A DNA stretch of 14,756 nucleotides from an uncultured Eubacteriales bacterium (GTDB taxonomy: Bacteria; Bacillota; Clostridia; Oscillospirales; Acutalibacteraceae), in the NCBI GenBank assembly GCA_958417225.1, contig CATZCM010000032.1:1-14756 (forward strand). The letters run 5' to 3'. Numbering within the stretch: position 1 is the stretch's first letter; every line of letters starts with the position of its first letter. The notes under the pieces were generated by a model, which did no database searches, had not been told where the DNA came from, and saw only the letters and a program-made list of their open reading frames with translations. A program made the position numbers and the translations under genes. This document shows, piece after piece, positions 5,862 to 14,556 of this stretch.

Positions 5862-8800
5862 ATGGTGAACGTCAAACCGGTGCAACTTGGAAAAAATACG
5901 CGGATGAGCTTTTCCAAAATAGATGAAGTACTGGACATGCCTAACCTAATTGAGGTGCAAAAAAATTCTTATAAATGGTTCCTTGATGAGGGGTTAAAGG
6001 AAGTATTTAAAGATGTTTCCGGCGTAACAGACTATACAGGGAATTTAGTATTGGATTTTGTTGACTACACTCTGGAGGACGATAAGCCAAACTACAGTGT
6101 GGTGGAATGTAAAAATCGTGATGCTACATATTCCGCTGCGCTAAAAGTTAAAGCTAGACTTTTAAGCAGAGAAAGTGGAGAAATTAAGGAATCAGAAGTA
6201 TTCATGGGAGATTTCCCGTTGATGACTGATAGCGGAACTTTTGTTATAAATGGTGCAGAACGTGTAATTGTATCACAGTTAGTGCGGTCACCTGGTGTGT
6301 ACTACAAAATGGAGTACGATAAAACAGGAAAAAAACTTTTTAGTTCAACAATCATACCTAATCGTGGCGCGTGGCTTGAGTATGAGAATGATGTCAATGA
6401 TGTATTATACGTACGCATAGATAAAAATAGAAAAATCCCAATTACGATATTGTTAAGATCACTTGGACTTGGGACCAATGAAGAAATAATAGAATATTTT
6501 GGTGATGATGCTAGGATGCGAGCAACTTTTGAGAAGGATCCTGCTAATTCTGTTGAAGAAGGTCTTTTGGAACTTTATAAGAAACTTAGACCAAGTGAAC
6601 CTCCTACTATAGAAAGTGCCCAATCTCATGTGAATGTGTTGTTTTTTGATCCGAGGCGGTATGATATGTCTAAGGTTGGCAGGTATAAGTATAATAAAAA
6701 ACTTGCTTTATCACACAGGTTACAAGGGCAAAGACTGTCTCGACCAATTGCTAATCCTTTGACAGGAGAACTGATGGCTGATGTCGATGAGGTCATAACC
6801 AAGGAAAAAGCCATCGAAATTGAAAATGCAGGAGTGTCAGTTGCCTTTGTAAGAGTAGAAGATGAAGAAGTAAAAATTATTTCAAATGGCATGGTAGATA
6901 TAAAGTACTTTGTTGACTTTGATGCTGAAAATGAGTGCGGTATAAAAGAAAAGGTGAGATTTTCCATACTGATGGAGATCTTGGAAAGTGCTCAATCTGC
7001 GGATGATCTTAAAGAAACAATTCGTGCAAGACGTGATGAACTCATTCCGAACAATATTACAGTTGATGATATATTTGCATCAGTTAATTACATGAATACA
7101 CTTGCAAATGGTATCGGTGTGACAGATGATATAGACCACCTTGGAAACAGACGCATTCGTTCTGTGGGCGAGCTTTTGCAAAATCAGTTTAGGATTGGGT
7201 TTGCAAGGCTTGAGCGTGTAATTCGAGAAAGAATGACTTTACAAGCCCAGGACTCAGAGGGGATGACACCTCAATCACTTATTAATATCAGGCCTATTGT
7301 GGCGGCAATTAGAGAATTTTTTGGCTCATCGCCTTTATCACAGTTTATGGACCAAACTAATCCATTGGCGGAGCTTACACATAAAAGAAGGTTATCCGCG
7401 TTAGGACCAGGAGGACTTTCTAGAGACCGTGCTGGATTTGAGGTGCGTGACGTTCATTATAGCCATTATGGGCGTATGTGCCCGATTGAGACCCCGGAAG
7501 GTCCAAATATCGGTTTGATTTCGTATCTTGCTACATTTGCTCGTATAAATGAGTACGGATTTATTGAGGCTCCATTTAGAAAAGTTGATAAGGAAAAGGG
7601 TATTGTTACTGACGAAGTAGTTTACATGACTGCTGATGTAGAAGATGATTTTATAGTTGCTCAGGCAAACGAACCTCTTGATGAGGAAGGACACTTTGTA
7701 AATGCAAAAGTAAATGGCCGATACAGAGATGAGTTCGTTGAAGTTGAAAGTCAATGCGCTGATTATATGGATATTTGTCCTCGTATGGTTGTTTCTGTAG
7801 CAACTTCAATGATTCCGTTCCTTGAAAATGACGATGCTAACCGTGCACTGATGGGATCCAACATGCAACGTCAGGCAGTTCCCCTATTGAAAACAGAATC
7901 ACCAATTGTTGGTACAGGAATGGAGTATAAGGCTGGAGTCGACTCTGGAGTTTGCGTTTTGTCTAAAGGCGATGGCGTTGTTAAATCAGTTAGTGCAGAT
8001 AAGATTACAGTTAAGTACGATTCGGGAAAAGAAAAAACATATGATTTGATTAAATTTATGCGTTCAAACCAGAGCACGTGTATTAATCAAATCCCGGTTG
8101 TCGATAAAGGGCAGAGGGTGAAAACCGGAGAAGTTCTTGCGGATGGACCAGCAACAAGTAATGGTGAAGTTAGTCTTGGCAAAAACGCCCTTATTGGATT
8201 TATGACTTGGGAAGGATACAATTATGAAGACGCAGTTCTTTTGAATGAGAAGTTGGTTCGTGATGACGTGTATACGTCTATTCATATCGAAGAGTATGAG
8301 ACGGAAGCTCGTGATACGAAATTAGGCCCAGAAGAAATTACTCGTGATATCCCAAATGTTGGCGATGATATGCTGAAAAACCTAGATGAATTTGGAATTA
8401 TCCATGTTGGAGCGGAGGTTCATGCAGGTGATATACTAGTAGGAAAAGTAACTCCTAAAGGGGAAACTGAGCTTACTGCAGAAGAAAAGCTTTTGCGTGC
8501 TATATTTGGGGAAAAAGCACGTGAGGTTAGAGATACATCACTTAGGGTGCCGCATGGTGAATCAGGAATTATTGTGGATGTAAAGGTCTTTACAAGAGAG
8601 GAATGCCGTGATGAATTGCAACCGGGAGTGAATAAAGTTGTTAGATGCTATATTGCACAAAAGAGAAAAATCTCTGTAGGTGATAAAATGGCTGGGCGTC
8701 ATGGAAATAAGGGCGTAGTGTCTAGAATTTTACCGGTAGAGGATATGCCGTTCTTACCGGATGGAACACCTCTTGACATAGTTCTTAATCCACTTGGTGT

Positions 8801-9623
8801 GCCGTCGCGTATGAATATAGGTCAGGTTTTAGAAGTGCATTTGGGATATGCAGCAAAGGCTCTTGGTTGGAAAATTATGACCCCTGTGTTTGATGGCGCA
8901 GATGAGCACGATATAGTGGAGTGCTTTAAACAAGCAGGGTATAGCGAAGATGGAAAAACAAGGCTTCGTGATGGGCGTACAGGAGAATTTTTTGACAATC
9001 CAGTAACAGTTGGATATATGTATTATTTGAAATTACATCACTTGGTTGATGATAAAATCCATGCTAGATCTACAGGTCCGTATTCGCTAGTTACGCAGCA
9101 ACCTTTGGGTGGTAAAGCTCAGTTTGGTGGCCAGCGTTTCGGTGAAATGGAAGTGTGGGCTTTGGAAGCTTATGGTGCAGCGTATACGTTACAAGAAATT
9201 TTGACAGTTAAATCAGACGACGTAGTTGGCCGTGTGAAAACATATGAGGCTATTGTAAAAGGTCAAAATATACCAACTCCAGGTATCCCAGAATCTTTTA
9301 AGGTTCTTATTAAAGAACTGCAATCACTATCACTGGATGTTCAAGTTTTGGATTCAAATGGCGAAGAAGTTGATCTTAAACAGCACTTTGATGATGATTA
9401 TGACATGGGATTTAATGATGTTAACCTTGGCGAAGATAGAGTTGCGTCTTCATCGTCCCACCTTCACACAGATGAAGGCGAATCTGTGGAAGATTTTGCT
9501 GATGATGAAGAGGATGAGGATTTTGATGATATTGAGGATTTCGATGACGAAATAGATGAGATGCTTGATCAAGATGATGAAGAGGATTTGGTTGAAGATC
9601 CTTTCGCCGAGGATGAAATTTAA
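5862..9623 (+). CDS. rpoB: DNA-directed RNA polymerase subunit beta
   Basis: The beta subunit forms one pincer and part of the active centre of RNA polymerase. From ATG 5862 it has 1253 residues, longer than B. subtilis RpoB (about 1190) because of an acidic C-terminal tail. It starts with the conserved block DEVLDMPNLIEVQ. The rifampicin region (about 488-515) reads SSPLSQFMDQTNPL...THKRRLSALGPGG: D497, H507 and S512 match the sensitive residues D516, H526 and S531 of E. coli, while P491 replaces Q510. The active-site motif GDKMAGRHGNKGV supplies K942 and K950 (E. coli K1065 and K1073). No large proteobacterial inserts are present. The last 50 residues (1204-1253) contain 32 Asp/Glu and no Lys/Arg. 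It is transcribed from the double promoter at 5720-5756 and lies 12 bases before rpoC. The alternative GTG start at 5850 would add four residues. Confidence 0.98.
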   Translation: MVNVKPVQLGKNTRMSFSKIDEVLDMPNLIEVQKNSYKWFLDEGLKEVFKDVSGVTDYTGNLVLDFVDYTLEDDKPNYSVVECKNRDATYSAALKVKARLLSRESGEIKESEVFMGDFPLMTDSGTFVINGAERVIVSQLVRSPGVYYKMEYDKTGKKLFSSTIIPNRGAWLEYENDVNDVLYVRIDKNRKIPITILLRSLGLGTNEEIIEYFGDDARMRATFEKDPANSVEEGLLELYKKLRPSEPPTIESAQSHVNVLFFDPRRYDMSKVGRYKYNKKLALSHRLQGQRLSRPIANPLTGELMADVDEVITKEKAIEIENAGVSVAFVRVEDEEVKIISNGMVDIKYFVDFDAENECGIKEKVRFSILMEILESAQSADDLKETIRARRDELIPNNITVDDIFASVNYMNTLANGIGVTDDIDHLGNRRIRSVGELLQNQFRIGFARLERVIRERMTLQAQDSEGMTPQSLINIRPIVAAIREFFGSSPLSQFMDQTNPLAELTHKRRLSALGPGGLSRDRAGFEVRDVHYSHYGRMCPIETPEGPNIGLISYLATFARINEYGFIEAPFRKVDKEKGIVTDEVVYMTADVEDDFIVAQANEPLDEEGHFVNAKVNGRYRDEFVEVESQCADYMDICPRMVVSVATSMIPFLENDDANRALMGSNMQRQAVPLLKTESPIVGTGMEYKAGVDSGVCVLSKGDGVVKSVSADKITVKYDSGKEKTYDLIKFMRSNQSTCINQIPVVDKGQRVKTGEVLADGPATSNGEVSLGKNALIGFMTWEGYNYEDAVLLNEKLVRDDVYTSIHIEEYETEARDTKLGPEEITRDIPNVGDDMLKNLDEFGIIHVGAEVHAGDILVGKVTPKGETELTAEEKLLRAIFGEKAREVRDTSLRVPHGESGIIVDVKVFTREECRDELQPGVNKVVRCYIAQKRKISVGDKMAGRHGNKGVVSRILPVEDMPFLPDGTPLDIVLNPLGVPSRMNIGQVLEVHLGYAAKALGWKIMTPVFDGADEHDIVECFKQAGYSEDGKTRLRDGRTGEFFDNPVTVGYMYYLKLHHLVDDKIHARSTGPYSLVTQQPLGGKAQFGGQRFGEMEVWALEAYGAAYTLQEILTVKSDDVVGRVKTYEAIVKGQNIPTPGIPESFKVLIKELQSLSLDVQVLDSNGEEVDLKQHFDDDYDMGFNDVNLGEDRVASSSSHLHTDEGESVEDFADDEEDEDFDDIEDFDDEIDEMLDQDDEEDLVEDPFAEDEI

Positions 9624-9635
9624 GGGGGAGATACT

Positions 9636-12600
9636 ATGGAGTTTAATGTTTTTGAATCAATTAAAATAGGATTGTCTTCTCCTGAGAAGATACGTGAATG
9701 GTCCTATGGCGAAGTGAAAAAACCGGAAACAATAAATTATCGCACTTTGAAACCGGAACGTGATGGGCTTTTTTGTGAAAGGATTTTTGGACCACAAAAA
9801 GATTGGGAGTGTCATTGCGGAAAGTATAAAAGAATACGATATAAAGGGAAAATTTGCGATCGTTGTGGTGTAGAGGTCACTAGGGCTAAAGTTAGGCGTG
9901 AAAGGATGGGACACATAGAACTTGCAACTCCTGTGTCACATATATGGTATTTTAAGGGAATACCGTCACGTATGGGATTATTGTTAGATATATCGCCGAG
10001 ACTTCTTGAGAAAGTACTTTATTTTGCAATTTACATTGTTACCGATCCGGGGAATGTCCCAGAGCTGCAAAAGCTTCAATTTCTGACGGATAAGGAATAT
10101 CGTGATCTGTATGAGAAGTACGAGGATGACTTCAAAGCTCAAATGGGTGCGGAGGCAATAAAACAATTATTATCGGAAATCGACCTTGATAAATTGTCAA
10201 GTGAATTGAAGGAGGATCTTGAAAATGCTTCTGGACAAAAACGTGTGCGTATATTAAAACGTTTGGAGGTTGTGGAAGCTTTTAGAATCTCTGGAAATCG
10301 TCCAGAATGGATGATATTAGATGTATTGCCTGTTATTCCACCAGACATTCGTCCAATGGTTCAACTTGAAGGTGGTCGGTTTGCAACTAGTGACTTGAAT
10401 GACCTTTATAGAAGGGTTATAAATAGAAATAACAGATTAAAGAGATTACTTGAACTTGGAGCTCCAGATATAATTGTCAGAAATGAAAAAAGAATGCTTC
10501 AAGAATCAGTGGATGCGTTGATAGACAATGGTAGACGTGGTAGACCAGTTACTGGTCCGAATAATCGTCCACTGAAGTCTTTATCAGATATGTTGAAAGG
10601 AAAACAAGGAAGATTTAGACAGAACTTGCTTGGAAAACGTGTCGATTACTCGGGTAGATCTGTTATCGTAGTGGGCCCTGAATTGAAGATGTATCAGTGT
10701 GGCCTACCAAAGGAAATGGCTTTGGAATTATTTAAACCGTTTGTTATGAAACGATTAGTGGAAATTGGTGCGGTCAATAACATAAAAGCTGCAAGAAAAG
10801 CTGTCGAAAGAGCTAAACCTGAAGTATGGGATGCTTTGGAGATTGTTATTAAGGGACATCCGGTTATGCTTAACCGTGCTCCTACTTTGCACCGTCTTGG
10901 TATTCAAGCATTTGAACCGGTGCTGGTTGAGGGACGTGCGCTAAAGCTTCATCCACTTGTATGTACGGCTTATAATGCTGACTTCGATGGGGACCAGATG
11001 GCTGTGCATGTGCCGCTGTCTGCAGAAGCACAAGCTGAAGCTAGGTTTTTGATGCTTGCAGCAGGAAACCTCTTAAAGCCTTCTGATGGAAGACCTGTTG
11101 CAGTTCCTACTCAGGATATGGTTTTGGGGTCATATTACCTCACTCTCGATAAAGACGGAGAACCAGGTGAAGGTAAAGTGTTTAGGGACTTTAATGAGGC
11201 CATTATGGCATATGAGACTAAAGTTATAGGGCTTCATGCTAAAATTAAAGTCAGAAGAACTATTGATATTAATGGAAAACAAAAATCTAAGATTATAGAT
11301 ACAACTGTTGGTAGAATTATATTTAATCAGCAAATTCCTCAAGATTTAGGTTTTGTGGAGCGAAATTGTGATGATGATCAATTTTTGCTTGAAATTAATT
11401 TCTTAGTGGGGAAAAAGCAACTTGGCAAAATTATAGACAAATGTATTAAGGTTCATGGTGCGGAGCGTACATCTCAGGTTTTGGATGGAATTAAGGCTCA
11501 GGGATTTAAATATTCTACTAAGGGTGCAATTACTGTGGCAGTTTGTGATGCTGTTATTCCGCCTGCCAAAAAAGAGATACTCGCAAAGGCAGAGGAAGAG
11601 GTAGAAACTATTTCGCGTCAATTTAGGCGTGGACTTATTTCCGATAAAGAAAGATGTTCTCATGTGTTGAAAATTTGGGATAAAGCTACTAGTGATGTTA
11701 CTGATGCTCTTCAAAAAAATCTGGATAAATATAATCCAATTTATATGATGGCAGATTCGGGGGCCCGTGGTTCTATGAGCCAAATTAGACAGCTTGCTGG
11801 TATGCGTGGTTTGATCGCAAATACTTCCGGTGCAGTTATTGAAATTCCAATTCGTGCGAATTATCGTGAGGGTTTGAATATTTTGGAATACTTTATTTCA
11901 TCACGTGGTGCAAGAAAAGGTCTTGCGGATACGGCTTTACGTACGGCTGACTCAGGATACCTTACTAGAAGACTTGTGGATGTTTCTCAGGATGTTATTA
12001 TACATGAGGACGACTGTTGTACGGATGAAGGCTTAGATGTATTTGAAATCAAAGATGGTAAGGAGATTATCGAAAGCCTGCATGAACGTCTTGTGGGGAG
12101 ATATTTACTTGAGGACTTCGTTGATGAGGCAACTGGAAAAGTTCTTGTATCTAAGGATAAAATGCTTGATGATCATGATGCGGATATAATTGTTAAGTCT
12201 GGAGTTGAACACATAAAAATTAGGTCAATTTTGAATTGCCATGCAAAACGTGGCGTTTGTAAGAAGTGTTATGGTGCAAACCTTGCAAATGGAATGCCTG
12301 TCTCAGTTGGAGAAGCTGTTGGAATTATTGCTGCTCAGTCTATTGGTGAACCAGGTACACAGTTAACAATGAGAACGTTCCATACGGGAGGCGTTGCAAG
12401 TGCCGAGGATATTACACAAGGTCTACCTCGTGTCGAAGAGTTATTTGAAGGACGTAAGCCTAAACATTTGGCTATCCTTAGTGAAATCGCTGGAGAAGTT
12501 CGTTTTGAGGACATTAAGAAAAATAAACATGTTGTTGTATTTAATAGCGAAACTGGGGATGAAAAGTCATATTTGATTCCGTTTGGATCTCGTGTTAGAG

Positions 12601-13310
12601 TTACTCAGGGACAAATCATTAAAGCGGGAGAGAGGTTGACTGAAGGTGCTGTTAATCCGCATGATGTGCTGAATATAAGTGGTACGTTCGCAGTTCAGGA
12701 TTATTTAATTCAAGAAGTACAAAGAGTTTATCGAATGCAGGGCGTTGATATTAACGACAAACATATCGAGGTTATTGTTCGGCAAATGATGAAAAAGGTT
12801 AAAGTGAAGGATGCAGGATCAACTTCCTTATTGCCAAATTCACTTGTGGATAAAAGTGAATTTTTAATTGAAAATAAAAAAATTCGTGAACGTATTGCTG
12901 ATGGGGAAGAAGGTTTACAGGAGGCTACATTTATCCCAATGTTACTTGGTATTACTAAGGCTTCTTTGGCTACAGATTCGTTCTTGTCGGCTGCTTCGTT
13001 CCAAGAAACTACTCGTGTATTAACAGATGCCGCTATTAAGGGCAAGTCCGATCCCTTAATCGGATTGAAAGAAAATGTAATTATCGGTAAGTTAGTTCCA
13101 GCGGGAACAGGTATGCATAGGTATAGTGATGTGGAAATTGAAAGAATTAGTCCAGAGGAAGTTCCTGTTCATGCGAATACGAGAGATGTTAATCGGACAG
13201 GAAGTTTGTATTTGAATGATGCAAATGCATCAGAAGTGAATTTTTCAACTCCACTTGAAGATGTGATTAATAGCGCTAACCCACTTGGAGTGGATAATAG
13301 TGGTTTGTAA
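9636..13310 (+). CDS. rpoC: DNA-directed RNA polymerase subunit beta-prime
   Basis: The beta-prime subunit carries the catalytic Mg2+ site of RNA polymerase. The 1224-residue protein begins MEFNVFESIKIGL, typical of Firmicutes. The N-terminal zinc site is C59-x-C61 with C74-x2-C77. The catalytic loop NADFDGDQMAVH gives D449, D451 and D453. The second zinc site is formed by C794 or C795 (an adjacent pair, DDCCTDEG) with C868, C875 and C878 (NCHAKRGVCKKCYG). The trigger loop is seen at TMRTFHTGGVAS with H916. The large trigger-loop insertion of E. coli is absent, and length is close to B. subtilis (1199). GGGGGAG lies 5 bases before the ATG and 12 bases separate it from the rpoB stop, so the two subunits are made from one message. 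A strong terminator follows at 13342-13376. No rplGB, rpsL or rpsG gene follows, unlike many relatives. Confidence 0.98.
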   Translation: MEFNVFESIKIGLSSPEKIREWSYGEVKKPETINYRTLKPERDGLFCERIFGPQKDWECHCGKYKRIRYKGKICDRCGVEVTRAKVRRERMGHIELATPVSHIWYFKGIPSRMGLLLDISPRLLEKVLYFAIYIVTDPGNVPELQKLQFLTDKEYRDLYEKYEDDFKAQMGAEAIKQLLSEIDLDKLSSELKEDLENASGQKRVRILKRLEVVEAFRISGNRPEWMILDVLPVIPPDIRPMVQLEGGRFATSDLNDLYRRVINRNNRLKRLLELGAPDIIVRNEKRMLQESVDALIDNGRRGRPVTGPNNRPLKSLSDMLKGKQGRFRQNLLGKRVDYSGRSVIVVGPELKMYQCGLPKEMALELFKPFVMKRLVEIGAVNNIKAARKAVERAKPEVWDALEIVIKGHPVMLNRAPTLHRLGIQAFEPVLVEGRALKLHPLVCTAYNADFDGDQMAVHVPLSAEAQAEARFLMLAAGNLLKPSDGRPVAVPTQDMVLGSYYLTLDKDGEPGEGKVFRDFNEAIMAYETKVIGLHAKIKVRRTIDINGKQKSKIIDTTVGRIIFNQQIPQDLGFVERNCDDDQFLLEINFLVGKKQLGKIIDKCIKVHGAERTSQVLDGIKAQGFKYSTKGAITVAVCDAVIPPAKKEILAKAEEEVETISRQFRRGLISDKERCSHVLKIWDKATSDVTDALQKNLDKYNPIYMMADSGARGSMSQIRQLAGMRGLIANTSGAVIEIPIRANYREGLNILEYFISSRGARKGLADTALRTADSGYLTRRLVDVSQDVIIHEDDCCTDEGLDVFEIKDGKEIIESLHERLVGRYLLEDFVDEATGKVLVSKDKMLDDHDADIIVKSGVEHIKIRSILNCHAKRGVCKKCYGANLANGMPVSVGEAVGIIAAQSIGEPGTQLTMRTFHTGGVASAEDITQGLPRVEELFEGRKPKHLAILSEIAGEVRFEDIKKNKHVVVFNSETGDEKSYLIPFGSRVRVTQGQIIKAGERLTEGAVNPHDVLNISGTFAVQDYLIQEVQRVYRMQGVDINDKHIEVIVRQMMKKVKVKDAGSTSLLPNSLVDKSEFLIENKKIRERIADGEEGLQEATFIPMLLGITKASLATDSFLSAASFQETTRVLTDAAIKGKSDPLIGLKENVIIGKLVPAGTGMHRYSDVEIERISPEEVPVHANTRDVNRTGSLYLNDANASEVNFSTPLEDVINSANPLGVDNSGL

Positions 13311-13341
13311 TTTCTAATCTTGTAGAGATTGGGTTTATTTT

Positions 13342-13376
13342 ATCGCACAACTTTAAATCCAAGTTGTGCGATTTTT
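13342..13376 (+). terminator. Intrinsic terminator after rpoC
   Basis: ATCGCACAACTT (13342-13353) pairs perfectly with AAGTTGTGCGAT (13361-13372) around a 7-base loop TAAATCC, followed by TTTTTGTT. This 12-bp stem is strong and marks the end of the rpoBC transcript. A small hairpin AATCT/AGATT lies just before it. Only about 20 bases separate it from the next ATG, so gpsA either depends on read-through or has a promoter inside this short gap that I could not identify. Confidence 0.9.
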
Positions 13377-13379
13377 GTT

Positions 13380-13384
13380 AGGGG
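13380..13384 (+). promoter_or_regulatory. Ribosome binding site that decides the gpsA-like start
   Basis: AGGGG ends 9 bases before the ATG at 13394. The alternative in-frame ATG at 13385 begins directly at the motif and could not be served by it. Confidence 0.75.
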
Positions 13385-13393
13385 ATGTGGATT

Positions 13394-14353
13394 ATGAATG
13401 TAACAGTTGTGGGTTGTGGTCGTTGGGGTACGTTTATTGGTTGGTATCTTGATAAAATTGGTCATGAAGTAAAGTTATATGGTAAGGCAGGTGCGTTTCA
13501 TTTTGAACAGCTTTGTGAATATCGTCAGAATTCATATCTTAAGCTTAGAGATAGTATGGCGTTGACTTGTGATATCTGTGATGCTTTGCAGCTAGCAGAT
13601 GTGGTTGTTATTTCTGTTGGTGCCCAGAATTTTCGCGAGTGTATGCTAGAACTTTGTGAGTATGGAATTAGAGAAAAAATCATCGTACTTTGTATGAAGG
13701 GGATTGAAATGGGATCTTGCAAGACTTTAACCCAAGTTGCTAGTGAATACGTTGATGATCTGAGAAAAGTTGCTATTTGGGCTGGACCAGGGCATGTTCA
13801 GGATTTTGTTAACGGTATTCCGAATTGCATGGTAATAGACTCGTTAAGCAATGAGTTGAAATTAAAATTGGTTGATGAATTTGGTAGTGATTTAATTAGG
13901 TTTTATATAGGGCAGGATTTAATTGGTAATGAAATTGGAGCTGCTGCAAAAAATGTCATAGGGATTGCAGCAGGACTTTTGGATGGACTTGGATTTAGTT
14001 CTCTCAAGGGTGCCCTTATGTCGCGTGCAGCAAGGGAAATTGCTAGATTGATTGAAAAAATTGGCGGAAATGGACAGTCTGCATTTGGATTGTGCCACTT
14101 GGGTGATTATCAGGCCACTTTGTTTTCTGAACATAGTCATAATAGAATGTTTGGGGAAATGTTTGCTAAAGGTCATAAGTACAAGGATTTGGCAGAAGGT
14201 GTGTTCACTGCTGAGGCAATTATGGGTCTTAGCGAAAAGTATGACGTTGAATTACCTATTTGTAAGGCTGTGTACGATGTTATACACTTGGGGTGTGATC
14301 CACAAAAAACCTTGCATTCTTTATTTGTTCGTTCTGTTAAACCTGAATTTTAG
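13394..14353 (+). CDS. gpsA: Divergent NAD(P)-dependent glycerol-3-phosphate dehydrogenase
   Basis: GpsA reduces dihydroxyacetone phosphate to sn-glycerol-3-phosphate, the backbone for membrane phospholipids. From ATG 13394 the protein has 319 residues, slightly short for the family (about 330-345). The N-terminal Rossmann motif is G7-C-G9-R-W11-G12. Other family blocks are the catalytic-region lysine K102 in CMKGIE, AGPGHVQDF (130-138, in place of the usual SGPSHAEEV), K186 in AAAKNVIGIAAGLLDGLG, and G237-D238 with T242. The usual SRN motif reads S248-H249-N250, so the arginine that contacts substrate phosphate in characterised enzymes (R269 of human GPD1) is histidine. It may be a GpsA subgroup or a paralogue with altered substrate. 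The gene follows the rpoC terminator closely and ends before a bidirectional terminator at 14483-14538. Fold and cofactor type are well supported; exact substrate is less certain. Confidence 0.8.
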   Translation: MNVTVVGCGRWGTFIGWYLDKIGHEVKLYGKAGAFHFEQLCEYRQNSYLKLRDSMALTCDICDALQLADVVVISVGAQNFRECMLELCEYGIREKIIVLCMKGIEMGSCKTLTQVASEYVDDLRKVAIWAGPGHVQDFVNGIPNCMVIDSLSNELKLKLVDEFGSDLIRFYIGQDLIGNEIGAAAKNVIGIAAGLLDGLGFSSLKGALMSRAAREIARLIEKIGGNGQSAFGLCHLGDYQATLFSEHSHNRMFGEMFAKGHKYKDLAEGVFTAEAIMGLSEKYDVELPICKAVYDVIHLGCDPQKTLHSLFVRSVKPEF

Positions 14354-14482
14354 TTTCCTTTAGTTGTTTTAAAGCAGTAGAAAGAATTTTTATTTTGTAA
14401 AGTTGAATTTAGTGTGACAAAAAAATTGCAAACTTCGTGTTGTGGTAATTTAATAAAAAATTAATTTCACTGTTATTTCTTG

Positions 14483-14538
14483 AAAAGTACGCAATCTACA
14501 ACCTTGTAAATATAAAAAGTTGTAGATTGCGTACTTTT
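14483..14538. terminator. Bidirectional terminator between convergent genes
   Basis: A perfect 20-bp inverted repeat (14483-14502 with 14519-14538; each arm has the core CGCAATCTACAAC or its complement) surrounds a 16-base AT-rich loop. Both arms end in four A/T bases, so each strand yields a stem followed by Ts. It separates the plus-strand gpsA-like gene from the minus-strand gene at 14557. The 203 bases between the two stop codons hold nothing else that I recognise. A 9-base copy of one arm, GTTGTAGAT, recurs at 14570-14578 inside the minus-strand gene. Confidence 0.85.
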
Positions 14539-14556
14539 TCAGCGGTTTTAAGTGTT

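Noticed and set aside
7401..7754. Long antisense ORFs opposite rpoB, rpoC, asnS and the aminotransferase gene
   Set aside because: They are mirror frames of strongly conserved genes, lack ribosome sites, and their products resemble no family.
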